A DNA stretch of 44,890 bases from positions 1 to 44,890 of the forward strand of contig JBDTOI010000013.1 of assembly GCA_039933315.1 (NCBI GenBank). The letters are read 5' to 3'. The position numbers and the translations under genes are program-made. Source of the DNA: DASXRU01 sp039933315 (GTDB lineage: Bacteria > Acidobacteriota > Blastocatellia > Pyrinomonadales > Pyrinomonadaceae). The notes under the pieces are model-generated. The model was given only the letters and a program-made list of their open reading frames with translations, ran no database searches and was not told the DNA's origin. Below, one piece after another: positions 9,345 through 18,502 of this stretch (positions are counted from its first letter, which is position 1; each line of letters starts with the position of its first letter).

Positions 9345-12176
9345 TTAGCGGTGAGGATAGAGCGGGCTTTCGCTGGACAGGCGTAGTACGTAGGTTGGGC
9401 CCGCCTGTTCACCCTGGATCATGACCTCTTCCGCATCCAGGTTTGTCGTTGCAGGATCGATCACGTTCGCGGACCATGAGGCCTGATTATCAAAACTGCA
9501 CCCTTTCAAGCTGCCGTTCGCCAGCATTCCGTCCGCCGCTGCAAACTCGCTGCCGATAATTACTCCGCTGCCGATTACCACGCCGCTACCGATTACAACA
9601 CCACTGCCGATGACCACGCCGCTACCGATAACAACGCCACTGCCGATGACCACACCGCTGCCGATGACCACACCGCTGCCAATGATCACACCGCTGCCGA
9701 TGATCACGCCGCTGTCGATCACATAGCCGTTGTACAGCACGTAATCTCCGCTAGCCTTGGCGGGGCTTGAGCAGGTGTCGATGCGGTTGGAATCCTGGGT
9801 CACTGCGGCGTTTAGCGCCAGGGCTCTGCCGCAGTTTATGCTGGCGCCGGTCGTTAGAGTGATGCTCGCGAGCGCAAGAATGTTTCCGGTAAATGCAGTG
9901 CCGGTACCGAGAGTCGCAGAGCTGCCTACTTGCCAGAAGGTGTTATTCCCCTGACCACCATTGATAAAGACGACAGACGAATTGCTGGCGGTCGTGAGTG
10001 TGCTGCCCATCTGGAAAACAAAGAGTGCATTGGGGTCACCCTGGGCGTCTAGAGTGAGTTTGCCGGTTAGTTGGGCTGACGAACTAAAAGAATAAACTCC
10101 CGGCGTGAGCGTCAGTCCACCCAGATCCAGACCTGTAAGATTTTGCATGGGCGCCAAACCAGCCGCCGCATTGTATGCGTTTACCAGATCTGCATGAGCC
10201 TGGGCCGCGACTGCATCGCCTCCGTGCATCGTGCCAGTCAAAGTCCCCGGCAGAAAGCCGGTGATCGCAGTACCCGGGCTGACTCCCAGATTTCCTTTTA
10301 TTACGGTCGGGCCGGTATTGGTCACCGTCGAGGCCCCAAGGACACCAAAGGCGGCGGCGTTCCCCAGATTGATCGGCCCAACATAACTTTCGCCGGCTGC
10401 GATGTAACCGTCGGCGACGACAAACCCATCGGCGAGTATTCGGCCATCGGCTAGTTGATAGCCGCTGGTAAGCAGCAACTGGTCTCCAAACGCGACGCCC
10501 TCGGCCCAGACTAAGCCGTTATTCAGCGGCATGTTCTCACCGGCTATCGGTGCAGTAACACCCAGGTTCGTGTAGGTCGCGTTGCCGGCCGTAATAAGAT
10601 TCTCGCCTGACTGAGCAAGATCAGCATCCTGGCGGATTGCCTTCGCCACTATCACTGCGGCGCTGACGTTGAGCGATCCGGCACCTTCCGTGATGATCCG
10701 CTCGAAAGTCGACATCTGACCGTTCTCGATCATCCTTTCGTAAATGGGGAGCCGTTGCGCCGTGCGCATCAGGACCGCCTTAACATAAGCGGGCTTGAGC
10801 GAAGGGTTCGCTGCGAGCATTAGTGCGACTGTGCCTGAGACTGCCGGGGTTGCGAATGAAGTCCCGCTCAGTAATTGATAAGAACCCATAGCCCCTGGCA
10901 GGTTGCTGTTGTTCAAAGTTCCAATGAGTCCACCGTCGATTGCTGATGTTCCTGCGGCTCCAATGCGGTTTCCCGGCGCCACCAGGTCCGGTTTGACCAG
11001 CCCATCCACCAACGTGGGGCCGCGTGATGAGTAGCTGGTGACCGCGTCATCCGAACGTACGTCGGTCTGTTGCGTGTTTGTTGCGCCGACGGTAATCACC
11101 TTCGGCGAGTTTGCGGGCGAGAGTATGCCGCCGTAAATCGTGCCACCAACACCGTCCTTGCCCCAGTTGCCCCCGGCGACCACGACAACGATGCCGGCGT
11201 CGACTGCGCTGGCCACTGCCTGGCACAGCGGATCGGTCTTGTAACTCTGGTTGATCTCTGTGCCGAGAGAGAGGTTCATCACACGGATGTTGTAAGTGCT
11301 TCTGTTTTGAATGGCCCAGTTGATACCGGCGATCACACCGGAGACAGAGCCGGTGCCTTGCGAGTTGAGCACCCGCACATCAATCAGATTCGCCCCGGTC
11401 GCGACACCGCCGTAAGTCGGCGAGCCCGCATGTTGGTCAGAGTAGTCTTCGCTCGCTTGCCCGGTCCCGGCTGCGATTCCGGCCGTGTGGGTGCCATGTC
11501 CGTAAGCATCAGTGGAGCTGCTTTCGCCGGTGAAATCGATATGCTTCGTGATGCGGTCGTAAGTGGTCAGGGCGCCGTTGCTTTGCTGCCGTCTGTAGCC
11601 GATGAACTCCGCGGTATTCGCCGGCGAGATGCCGCTGTCGAGGATGGCAATGCCGACGCTATTGCCGGCGCCGACATCGGCGATGCCACTACCCAGTTCG
11701 CCGTTGCTGTCCCGGGGTAAGAGTTTGCTGGCGCCGGTAGTTACGGCAAGGTGACTGGTGTTATCGGTCGAAGCCAGTGAACGCACTTCCTGATCGGGTG
11801 AAACCCAGGATACTTCAATGCGAGCGGCCAGGCTTTCCAGCGCCTCAACCGGCACATCGGCGACGATGACGTTTAGCGCGTCTAGTTGTTGGCTGATCTT
11901 TGCCCCCGCGCCCTGAAGCGCAGCGCGAGCCTGGGAAGCTGATTTGTTGCCGGCCACATTGAAAATGACGCGAGTGCGCTCCCCGCTACCACGTCGCGAC
12001 TGGCGAGCTCGCGCCAGAAGGCCTTCTGTCATCTTTCGGCCATGGTTGCTGGGGCGATTCGACTGTTCGCGGGTGACTGGTGACCGCTGGCCCACCACGG
12101 GCAAGCACCAGGAGAGAATTAAGACGATTATGACGAGGGATGATTTGTTGGGCACACACACTCCTTGGCGGAACAC
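9345..12176 (-). CDS. Secreted S8 subtilisin-like protease with inserted DUF3494 domain
   Basis: The frame opens with GTG at 12176. An internal GTG at 12155, just after AAGGAG, is attractive because it yields a clean Sec signal (PNKSSLVIIVLILSW..VVGQ). Counting from 12176: an I9-like propeptide lies at about 68-134; the S8 domain has Asp180 (GIAILDSGI), His227 (YGHGTHTAG), Asn337 in the oxyanion hole and Ser440 (LSGTSFATPAVSG). After the catalytic domain (about 510) come ADG-type repeats (LADGRILADGFVVADGY). A DUF3494 ice-binding-type domain occupies about 604-802 (NLGNAAAFGVLGAS, GNLGVSPGTAITGF, TPGVYSFSSSAQLTG). Eight tandem GSGV[VI]I hexapeptides follow at about 827-874, then a ~70-residue tail. 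Repeats on both sides suggest the DUF3494 domain was inserted into a repeat array. The substrate is unknown; adhesion through DUF3494 is more likely than freezing tolerance. Confidence 0.9.
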   Translation of the reverse strand: MFRQGVCVPNKSSLVIIVLILSWCLPVVGQRSPVTREQSNRPSNHGRKMTEGLLARARQSRRGSGERTRVIFNVAGNKSASQARAALQGAGAKISQQLDALNVIVADVPVEALESLAARIEVSWVSPDQEVRSLASTDNTSHLAVTTGASKLLPRDSNGELGSGIADVGAGNSVGIAILDSGISPANTAEFIGYRRQQSNGALTTYDRITKHIDFTGESSSTDAYGHGTHTAGIAAGTGQASEDYSDQHAGSPTYGGVATGANLIDVRVLNSQGTGSVSGVIAGINWAIQNRSTYNIRVMNLSLGTEINQSYKTDPLCQAVASAVDAGIVVVVAGGNWGKDGVGGTIYGGILSPANSPKVITVGATNTQQTDVRSDDAVTSYSSRGPTLVDGLVKPDLVAPGNRIGAAGTSAIDGGLIGTLNNSNLPGAMGSYQLLSGTSFATPAVSGTVALMLAANPSLKPAYVKAVLMRTAQRLPIYERMIENGQMSTFERIITEGAGSLNVSAAVIVAKAIRQDADLAQSGENLITAGNATYTNLGVTAPIAGENMPLNNGLVWAEGVAFGDQLLLTSGYQLADGRILADGFVVADGYIAAGESYVGPINLGNAAAFGVLGASTVTNTGPTVIKGNLGVSPGTAITGFLPGTLTGTMHGGDAVAAQAHADLVNAYNAAAGLAPMQNLTGLDLGGLTLTPGVYSFSSSAQLTGKLTLDAQGDPNALFVFQMGSTLTTASNSSVVFINGGQGNNTFWQVGSSATLGTGTAFTGNILALASITLTTGASINCGRALALNAAVTQDSNRIDTCSSPAKASGDYVLYNGYVIDSGVIIGSGVIIGSGVVIGSGVVIGSGVVIGSGVVIGSGVVIGSGVVIGSGVIIGSEFAAADGMLANGSLKGCSFDNQASWSANVIDPATTNLDAEEVMIQGEQAGPTYVLRLSSESPLYPHR
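9547..9722 (-). repeat. In-frame 18-bp tandem repeats encoding GSGVVI
   Basis: About nine to ten near-identical 18-bp units in the subtilisin gene encode one DSGVII and eight GSGV[VI]I hexapeptides. Period-six Gly/Val/Ile repeats suit a solenoid beta-helix. Near-identity at DNA level implies recent expansion by slippage or unequal recombination. Unit number may vary between strains. Confidence 0.85.
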
Positions 12177-12476
12177 ATTCCAACACCTAGAGCGGTGGCG
12201 ATGTACCAGAATGACTAATCAATGCCCGTGCCGCCATATGTCTGCGGTGATGTTTTGACTAAAAGCAGTTGATTGGTTGAGAGTTGTCTAAATTGTGTTG
12301 ACCGATGAGTCGCGGCGTTGCTGACCGCTTTCAGTCTGCTTGATGCAACCGTGCCCGAGTACGGGCACACTGATGTCCGGCTTTGTAGGGCCACCCCTAC
12401 AAACCTCCGACCTCGCTTGAGATTGCCTCGCTAATCTGATAATTGAAAACGCGAATTTGCTAGCCGAGGGAGCAAC
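12177..12476. other. Divergent intergenic region with two perfect hairpins
   Basis: This gap separates the divergent subtilisin and reductase genes. A 7-bp stem with a 4-nt loop lies at 12351-12368 (GTGCCCG/CGGGCAC). A second inverted repeat lies at 12382-12403 (TTTGTAGGG/CCCTACAAA) and shares the GTAGGGG word with the larger palindrome at 20397-20484. A weak promoter-like pair (TTGAGA at 12417, GATAAT at 12438, spacing 15) precedes the reductase. Otherwise nothing is visible. Confidence 0.45.
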
Positions 12477-13037
12477 ATGCGCAAACTACTGGTTTTCAAT
12501 TCCGTGTCCGCAGATGGCTACTTTACGGACAAGAACAGCGACATGAGTTGGGCCCACAAGAACGATCCGGAGTGGGACGAATTTGTCGCCGAGAATTCCC
12601 AGTCGGGCGGCGAGCTACTTTTTGGCCGGATCACTTATGAAATGATGGCCAGCTTTTGGCCGACACCGGCTGCCGCCGACCTTTTTCCAGTGCTCGCCGA
12701 ACAAATGAACAAGCTGCCGAAAGTAGTGTTTTCGCGCACACGGGACAAAGTGTCATGGCAAAACACCAGGCTGCTGAAGGGCAACCTGGTCGATGAAGTA
12801 CGACAGCTGAAGCAGGAGCCAGGCGAGCACATGGTCATCATGGGCAGCGGCAGCATCATCTCCCAACTGGCAGGGGAGAATCTGATCGACGAATACCAGA
12901 TGGTGGTGAATCCCATCGTGCTTGGCGCCGACCGGACGATGTTCGAAGGCTTCAAGGGGAGCCTCAACCTCAGGCGCACGACCTGGCGGATGTTTGGTAA
13001 TGGAAATGCGCTGATCTGCTACGAGCCAGTGAAGTGA
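12477..13037 (+). CDS. Dihydrofolate reductase-like (RibD C-terminal domain) protein
   Basis: A 186-residue cytoplasmic protein with GAGGGAG upstream of ATG 12477. It shows the pattern of the RibD C-terminal/DHFR-like fold: RKLLVFNSVSADGYF at the N-terminus, ELLFGRITYEMMASFWP, KVVFSRT, then HMVIMGSGSIISQL and IDEYQMVVNPIVLGADRTMF near the C-terminus. Stand-alone members (YyaP/YwjB type) are widespread NADPH-dependent reductases of unknown substrate; true folate or riboflavin function should not be assumed. The gene is single, with an exported-protein gene 120 bp downstream. Confidence 0.88.
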   Translation: MRKLLVFNSVSADGYFTDKNSDMSWAHKNDPEWDEFVAENSQSGGELLFGRITYEMMASFWPTPAAADLFPVLAEQMNKLPKVVFSRTRDKVSWQNTRLLKGNLVDEVRQLKQEPGEHMVIMGSGSIISQLAGENLIDEYQMVVNPIVLGADRTMFEGFKGSLNLRRTTWRMFGNGNALICYEPVK

Positions 13038-13157
13038 ATGGCTCAGCCAGCGTCGCCTGCACACTCTACCCGACCGTCAGACGCAATTTATTGGCGCAAT
13101 ATGGCCCATCAGAGTTATCATCCCGCCGTCAATAATCCAATCAGGAGGATCTACACC

Positions 13158-13880
13158 ATGCGACGCACTTACGTTCCGGCGCTTGCTCTTTTCGCTCTCA
13201 TAGTTATCCCTGCTGCTCATTTCTCCCAGGGCGGTCAACAAAGTGCTCCGATGGAAAGCACCCGCGGAGTTGCCGGTGGCGGAGTGTCGGTCTCCGGCTG
13301 GACCGGAAAGATTGATGCCAAAGAGGAGACTGCCGGCCTGACCCTCAACAGCGCAAAGCTTTTCAAAGAGGGCAACGCCTTGCACGTGGTCACCGGCCCG
13401 GCAGTGACCTACTGGAATCCGAAAAACAAAGCGAAAGGCGACTACACTGTAAAAGCGACTTTCACGGAACCGAAGTACATGAACCTGAACAATCACCCAC
13501 ACCCTTACGGGATAGTGATTGCGGGTAATGACCTGGGAACGGCGCAGCAGAGTTACCTTTACTGCGCTGCTTATGGCAACGGGAATTTCATCGTGCGCGG
13601 TTTCGGACCAGAGCCATTTCAACTGAATGGCCCGCGTGGCGCGGCGGATCCGGCGGTGCACAAAGCGGCCGCCAAGGGAGAACCGGTAACTCAGGAGATT
13701 GCGGTCACAGTTAAGGGTGACAAGGTCGAGTGCGCCATCAACAACAAAGTCGTCGCCAGCTATGACAAGTCTGCGCTGGTAAGTTCCGGCAAACTCAAAT
13801 CAACCGATGGCGTCTACGGCATCCGCTTCGCGCATAACACCGAGGCGCTGGTGACGGGTCTCAAGAAGTCGAAGCCTTAG
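13158..13880 (+). CDS. Exported protein, probable jelly-roll (DUF1080-like) domain
   Basis: The start is ATG 13158, which has a strong AGGAGG 9 nt upstream; an in-frame ATG at 13038 would add 40 residues ahead of a good signal peptide (MRRTYVPALALFALIVIPAAHF). The mature part of about 215 residues has Trp/Tyr/Gly-rich beta-strand character: GNALHVVTGPAVTYWNP, YTVKATFTEP, HPYGIVIAGND, then ITVKGDKVECAINNKVVASY and DGVYGIRFAHNTEALV. This resembles the concanavalin-like DUF1080 / family-16-type fold found in secreted sugar-active or sugar-binding proteins of this phylum. No catalytic acid pair can be assigned, so binding or an unknown hydrolytic role are both open. A conserved AAKGEPVTQEI loop precedes the last sheet. 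Confidence 0.75.
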   Translation: MRRTYVPALALFALIVIPAAHFSQGGQQSAPMESTRGVAGGGVSVSGWTGKIDAKEETAGLTLNSAKLFKEGNALHVVTGPAVTYWNPKNKAKGDYTVKATFTEPKYMNLNNHPHPYGIVIAGNDLGTAQQSYLYCAAYGNGNFIVRGFGPEPFQLNGPRGAADPAVHKAAAKGEPVTQEIAVTVKGDKVECAINNKVVASYDKSALVSSGKLKSTDGVYGIRFAHNTEALVTGLKKSKP

Positions 13881-13959
13881 CGTACTCGAGCGAGCCGTGC
13901 CGACCATCAAAACGCGAACTGAATACAAACTGAACTGATCATACGGTCACGCAATTGTG

Positions 13960-14105
13960 CTTTGTCCCCCTCCCTCTGGGAGGGTATGCGCGAGGGACAG
14001 CCGCCGCCCAAGGCAAATATTTGCTTCGTGTCGTCCTAACTTCTTCCCTCCCCTAACCCCTCCCAGCGGAAGGGGAATAAGAGAACGAACAAAGGTGATA
14101 TCGCT
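13960..14105. repeat. GGGAGGG-type palindromic intergenic element
   Basis: A perfect 7-bp stem with a 3-nt loop lies at 13968-13984 (CCCTCCC TCT GGGAGGG). About 60 bp later a related CCCTCCCCTAACCCCTCCCAGC stretch (14045-14070) follows. The rest of the 13881-14267 gap shows no gene. The pattern resembles repeated palindromes scattered through Acidobacteria genomes (from memory); dispersal cannot be tested from one window. Confidence 0.55.
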
Positions 14106-14267
14106 CCCAAGGGCGGGGGATCGCAAAAATAAGTGCATTGACAGCGTGCAAAGCATTAATTAAGATGCGACCGCCTTAGAACAATTGTTACCTCGCCTGT
14201 CCACGTAATGTGCTGGACGTCAAAAATGACTACTGGCTTGAACCCTCCTAACTGACAGGGAGAAACT

Positions 14268-17200
14268 ATGCATAAATTAATGTTCTCGTCCTTTGTCCAA
14301 GGGGTCAAAGGATTTGGTATTAGTTTGCTCTTCGTCCTGGCGATCGCGTCCGTGGCTAGTTCGCAGACCCAAATCACAACTGGAACAATTCAGGGCGCGG
14401 TGACTGACGCCAATGGCGCGGCTGTGCCGGGCGCGGACATCGCGATCAAGAACCTGGACACGAATCTTTCCAGGAATCTGACAACTGATGAAGGCGGGCG
14501 CTTCGTGGCCCTGGCGCTGCCTCCGGGCAGATACTCGATTACTATCTCCAGGCAGGGCTTTGCGACCGCCGTCGCGGAAAGGCTCGGTCTAACCGTCGGG
14601 CAGGCCATTAACCTTCCTGTGCAGATGAAGGTTTCACAGGTCGAAGAACGAGTCATCATTACCGCCGCGCCGGTAATTGACACGTTGAAGACCGAAGCCA
14701 GCACCACAATAAATGAACTTGCCGTTAATACCACTCCTATTCTGGGGCGCAAGTTTGAAGATTTGTTGACGCTCACGCCGGGTGTCAGCGTCGTCCAGGG
14801 TCCCGACGGAGATGAGATCACTTTCTCCGGACAGCGCGGCGTATTTAACAACGTGAGCTTTGATGGCGGCGACTATAACAACGGCTTTTTTGGGGAACAG
14901 CTAGGCGGTCAACGCGCGGCGATCGACATTCCCCTTGATGCGATAAGGGAATTTCAGGTGGTGGCCACCGGGGCCAGCGCCGAGTTTGGTCGTACCGCGG
15001 GCGGCATCATCAACGTGATCTCAAAATCGGGCACCAACAACGTACACGGCAGCCTGTTTCATTTTCAGCGACTCGAAGCGCTAACGGCAAAGGCGTCTGA
15101 CGGCAAGCCCCTCGACGGTTTTCGTCGGGAACAGTTTGGCGGCACGGTTGGTGGGCCAATACAAAAGGACAAAGCATTTTTCTTCCTCGCCTTCGAGGGC
15201 ATTCGCGAGAATTTGAACCGGGCAAACTTAAGTGAAGCAATCGGCGCGCCTTGTTCTGTTACCACTCCCACGATTGGCGCGAACGAAGCGTTGATCAACG
15301 CCAGTGCGGATTGTCAAAGACTCGCCCTCATCAATTTCATCAGGACCACCAGGAGTCAGGAAGAGGGACTGCCAATCAAACATCAGATTAGCAACCAGGC
15401 GTTTCTGGCAAAGCTGGACTGGGACCTTTCGAGCTCGAACAAGCTGGCGATCTCATACAACTTCGACTATTCGAAGAATACAAACCAGACGTTCGACGTT
15501 GCGACTTACGGGAATTCAGCGAACGGGATCGAAGGCCCCTCGAAGATCAACAACCTTAACCTGAATCTTTTCACCACCGTCTCAGCCACGAAGATTAACG
15601 AAGCTCACTTCTCGTATACCCGCGAGCTGCGACCGCGCGGCGCGATCAGCTCCAACGTGCCGGCCGATACAGCCATGGGGTTCGGGACGACTTTTCGCTT
15701 TGGTAATCCGTTCTTTCTCAATCCCACGATCGATGAACTGCTGTGGCGTGCCCATGTTAAGGACAATTTCTCGATCGTTTCCGGTAACCACAATGTCAAA
15801 GTTGGGGGCGAGTGGCTGCACACGCTCAACGATCAAGTCTTTCGCGGCTTCTTCGAAGGCCGATACATTTTCGACGGCGTGACTGGCTTCCTGCGGTACG
15901 CGTCACCGGCAGCCACGGGTGGTTTCGGACCAACTGTAGGTGAATGTTTTTCCGCTAGCGGGGCCTTCACTGGATGGATTACTCAAGGTGCTCCCTTCAA
16001 CCAAACATGTCCGGCGGGCAGCAGTGTGGGCGGCCCGCTGCTGTTGTATTTGCAGAACGGAATTCCGACGGGCATCGCGGGCGTTCCGCCCCCAGGTAAA
16101 TCAACCGCTAAGAACGAGGATTACGCTCTGTTCGCCCAGGACAAGTGGCAGGTCAGGCCGAACCTGACCCTGAGTTATGGCCTGCGCTGGGAAGCCCAGA
16201 TCTTTCCGCAACCCATTGTTCCTCCGTCCCAGACCGCTTACGCGTCATTACTAAGCAATCCCAGGTTTCCTTCCGACGGCACCTTGCACAGTCCGAAAAA
16301 GGAGTTCCAACCGCGGGTAGGCTTTTCCTGGGACATCTCGAAGACGGGTAGGTCCGTGTTGCGAGCCAGTTACGGCATTTACTATGGCCGGCAGAACATG
16401 TTGTCGCAGGTCGGATCAATTACCGACAACGGGGTACAGCAGTTCGGCATATTCTGTAACTCCAGCTTTGCCTTTACCTGCTTTGGCGCGGCCACCAGGC
16501 CGCCCACCTGGCCCAACGTGCACACCGTGCCGCCGTCAGGGGGGATTCCCTTCGGCGCTTCGGTGCGTGTGTTTAGTAAGGACTATGCTAACCCGCGAAT
16601 TCATACAGCCAACGCGCAGTTCGAACAGCAGATAGCCACTGATCTCTCGATGTACTTCGACTTCACTCATTCGAAAGCTGTCCACCTGACTCGCTTTTTG
16701 AATTATGCCAGAACGGGCCTGTTCCCAACTCTGGGCGACGTATTTGTTACCAGCGCGGTCGGCAAGTCACTCTACAACGGCTTCACGGTGGGAATGAGAA
16801 AGCGCTTCAGCAAGCATTATCAGTTTGAATGGAACTACGTACTGGCCAAAGACAAGGATGATGATTCGAACGAGCGCGATCCGTTCACCGATCGCTCTTT
16901 CGATATTAACAATCTTAGCTTTGACTACGCGTTGTCGGACAGGGACATCCGGCATAAGTTCAACTTCTTTTCATTCGTCGAAATGCCCTGGGGACTTGAG
17001 GGCAACTTCCGCGTGCAGGGTCGTACGGCGCAACCGGCAACTCCGCCCGTGCGCACGGCCACTAACCGCAACACACTGCGGAAGGACAATCAATACTTTT
17101 CGTTCGATTGGCGATTGCAGCGTCCGTTCAAATTTGGTGACCGCTACGCGCTGATCCCAATCGTCGAGATGTTCAATACTTTCAACAACCCGAACAACAT

Positions 17201-17303
17201 TAATCCCCTGAGCACGCCGGGCCTGTTCAACTTCGATGGCTTCCTGCGTCAGGGCGTAGGCGATCCTCGCCAGCTCCAGTTGGCCGTGAAGTTTACTTTC
17301 TAG
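14268..17303 (+). CDS. Oar-like TonB-dependent outer-membrane receptor
   Basis: A 1011-residue protein with a GGGAG Shine-Dalgarno upstream of ATG 14268 and a Sec signal (residues about 1-30). A carboxypeptidase-regulatory domain follows at about 38-115 (GTIQGAVTDANGAAVPGADI, GRYSITISRQGF). Next is a plug domain with GRKFEDLLTLTPGV, VSFDGGDYNN, IPLDAIREFQV and AEFGRTAGGIINVISKSGTN. The remaining ~750 residues alternate in beta-barrel style (YALFAQDKWQVRPNLTLSYGLRWE, SVLRASYGIYYGRQN) and end in LAVKFTF with a C-terminal Phe, typical of outer-membrane barrels. The large Oar-type receptors of Acidobacteria are thought to import oligosaccharides or peptides with TonB/ExbBD energy. Its substrate cannot be read from the sequence, and no SusD-like partner is adjacent. 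Confidence 0.92.
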   Translation: MHKLMFSSFVQGVKGFGISLLFVLAIASVASSQTQITTGTIQGAVTDANGAAVPGADIAIKNLDTNLSRNLTTDEGGRFVALALPPGRYSITISRQGFATAVAERLGLTVGQAINLPVQMKVSQVEERVIITAAPVIDTLKTEASTTINELAVNTTPILGRKFEDLLTLTPGVSVVQGPDGDEITFSGQRGVFNNVSFDGGDYNNGFFGEQLGGQRAAIDIPLDAIREFQVVATGASAEFGRTAGGIINVISKSGTNNVHGSLFHFQRLEALTAKASDGKPLDGFRREQFGGTVGGPIQKDKAFFFLAFEGIRENLNRANLSEAIGAPCSVTTPTIGANEALINASADCQRLALINFIRTTRSQEEGLPIKHQISNQAFLAKLDWDLSSSNKLAISYNFDYSKNTNQTFDVATYGNSANGIEGPSKINNLNLNLFTTVSATKINEAHFSYTRELRPRGAISSNVPADTAMGFGTTFRFGNPFFLNPTIDELLWRAHVKDNFSIVSGNHNVKVGGEWLHTLNDQVFRGFFEGRYIFDGVTGFLRYASPAATGGFGPTVGECFSASGAFTGWITQGAPFNQTCPAGSSVGGPLLLYLQNGIPTGIAGVPPPGKSTAKNEDYALFAQDKWQVRPNLTLSYGLRWEAQIFPQPIVPPSQTAYASLLSNPRFPSDGTLHSPKKEFQPRVGFSWDISKTGRSVLRASYGIYYGRQNMLSQVGSITDNGVQQFGIFCNSSFAFTCFGAATRPPTWPNVHTVPPSGGIPFGASVRVFSKDYANPRIHTANAQFEQQIATDLSMYFDFTHSKAVHLTRFLNYARTGLFPTLGDVFVTSAVGKSLYNGFTVGMRKRFSKHYQFEWNYVLAKDKDDDSNERDPFTDRSFDINNLSFDYALSDRDIRHKFNFFSFVEMPWGLEGNFRVQGRTAQPATPPVRTATNRNTLRKDNQYFSFDWRLQRPFKFGDRYALIPIVEMFNTFNNPNNINPLSTPGLFNFDGFLRQGVGDPRQLQLAVKFTF

Positions 17304-17352
17304 CAGGAACGCAGACTTTGGTGTGAGCGACAAAACCCGAAGCACACATTGG

Positions 17353-17374
17353 CGCGCGGGCTTAAGCCCGCGCG
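17353..17374 (+). terminator. 22-bp perfect palindrome after the TonB receptor gene
   Basis: A perfect palindrome (CGCGCGGGCTT/AAGCCCGCGCG) lies 50 bp after the receptor stop. It would form a very stable hairpin, but no T-run follows, so it may be a transcript-end stabiliser or a repeat element rather than a classical intrinsic terminator. Confidence 0.5.
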
Positions 17375-17560
17375 TGTGTTACACGCAGTCAGGGTGAAGC
17401 GATAGGTCAGCTCCACTTGGTGGCGGGAAGATCTTGTTCAACCACACTCGAGTGTCGGACCCGAACAGTTCTCCCTCTGCATACAAGAAATCTTGCATCC
17501 AACTTTCCAATAGGTGTATAAGCCAGCCGTTCTCCCACTTCTTCACCGGAGGCTCACCCC

Positions 17561-18361
17561 ATGAACCCATCTCGTTTCCTGATCATCCTCGTCGTGTTAG
17601 GCGCAGGCTTTGTCTTCGGCGCGTCTTCTTCAACCTCTAAGGTCAGCGTGAATGCGTCTCCGGCGCCCACGCCTACTCCCTGGCCCGACTTGTCCACCCT
17701 TAACAACTTCAAAAATCCCAGCGGAAACAAATGCGGAATCAATGGCGCGGGAGTGAGTGCGGAAAAGAAATCGCTCAACCGCTTGAAGAATCGCTTTCGG
17801 CTGCCGGAGGGAGCGTTTGAAACAATCACTTTCACAGATCTGCTGGCGCTTGACCAGGGAGAGGTGGACACGCAGCTCAATGACATTGTGAACTTCCCCG
17901 GTAGCGGTGACCCAAACAACCAGCGTGCGGTGACCGTGGAAGGCTTCGTGGCCAGCGTCTTCACCGGCGGTTGTGCCAAACACGGTAACAAGGGTGGCGA
18001 ATCGTGTAACTGCAATACCACCGCAAAAGCACTCTGCGATGCGCACATCAATGTGGTGCCGCAGCAGGGCATGTCCAGCGTCGGAGGTCGCAATACTTAC
18101 GTGGTCGAAGTGACGGAAAGAGTCCGCCGCCTGGCCGCCCAGGGCCTCCTGAGCTCGAACATTGGCAAGGACTGGTCAGTGTTCAGGCTACAGCAAAAAC
18201 TTTCGGGCCACCGAGTCCGCTTCTCCGGCTTCCTCTTTTTCGACACCGACCACGCCAACCAGGCATGGGTAAACGATCCCACAAACAAAGTCGGCAGCTC
18301 CAACTTCCGCCAGACCGCCTGGGAGATCCATCCCGTGATGGCGATTAGAGTACTCGACTGA
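17561..18361 (+). CDS. Secreted protein of unknown function with WEIHPV motif
   Basis: A 266-residue protein with GGAGG 9 nt before ATG 17561. The signal peptide is about 1-22, then a Ser/Thr/Pro linker (ASPAPTPTPWPDL). The body carries TVEGFVASVF, a Cys cluster (GGCAKHG..GGESCNCN..ALCDAHINVVP) and, near the C-terminus, SGHRVRFSGFLFFDTDHANQAW followed by TAWEIHPVMAIRVL. The GxxVRxxGxLxxDxxH...WEIHPV pattern recurs in small secreted proteins of diverse bacteria and suggests an OB-fold-like barrel, with the Cys cluster as disulfides or a metal site. No enzyme activity can be assigned. The gene stands alone between the receptor terminator and the phosphatase terminator. Confidence 0.72.
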   Translation: MNPSRFLIILVVLGAGFVFGASSSTSKVSVNASPAPTPTPWPDLSTLNNFKNPSGNKCGINGAGVSAEKKSLNRLKNRFRLPEGAFETITFTDLLALDQGEVDTQLNDIVNFPGSGDPNNQRAVTVEGFVASVFTGGCAKHGNKGGESCNCNTTAKALCDAHINVVPQQGMSSVGGRNTYVVEVTERVRRLAAQGLLSSNIGKDWSVFRLQQKLSGHRVRFSGFLFFDTDHANQAWVNDPTNKVGSSNFRQTAWEIHPVMAIRVLD

Positions 18362-18502
18362 TATCGGGAGAGTGGGCATTACCCAGTGTGATTGTTCCCC
18401 GATTTAGACGGTGATACCACCACCGGCGAGAAGCACAATTATTTGATCGCTTTTCCGATGCGATGGAAGGCGGTAACTTCGGAGTGCACTTTTCCGCAAA
18501 TG

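Noticed and set aside
9547..9722. CRISPR-like or minisatellite appearance of 18-bp repeats
   Set aside because: Units are contiguous without spacers and in frame with a protein repeat, so this is a coding array.
13038..13157. Upstream extension of the DUF1080-like protein to ATG 13038
   Set aside because: It adds 40 residues before a normal signal peptide, and AGGAGG supports ATG 13158.
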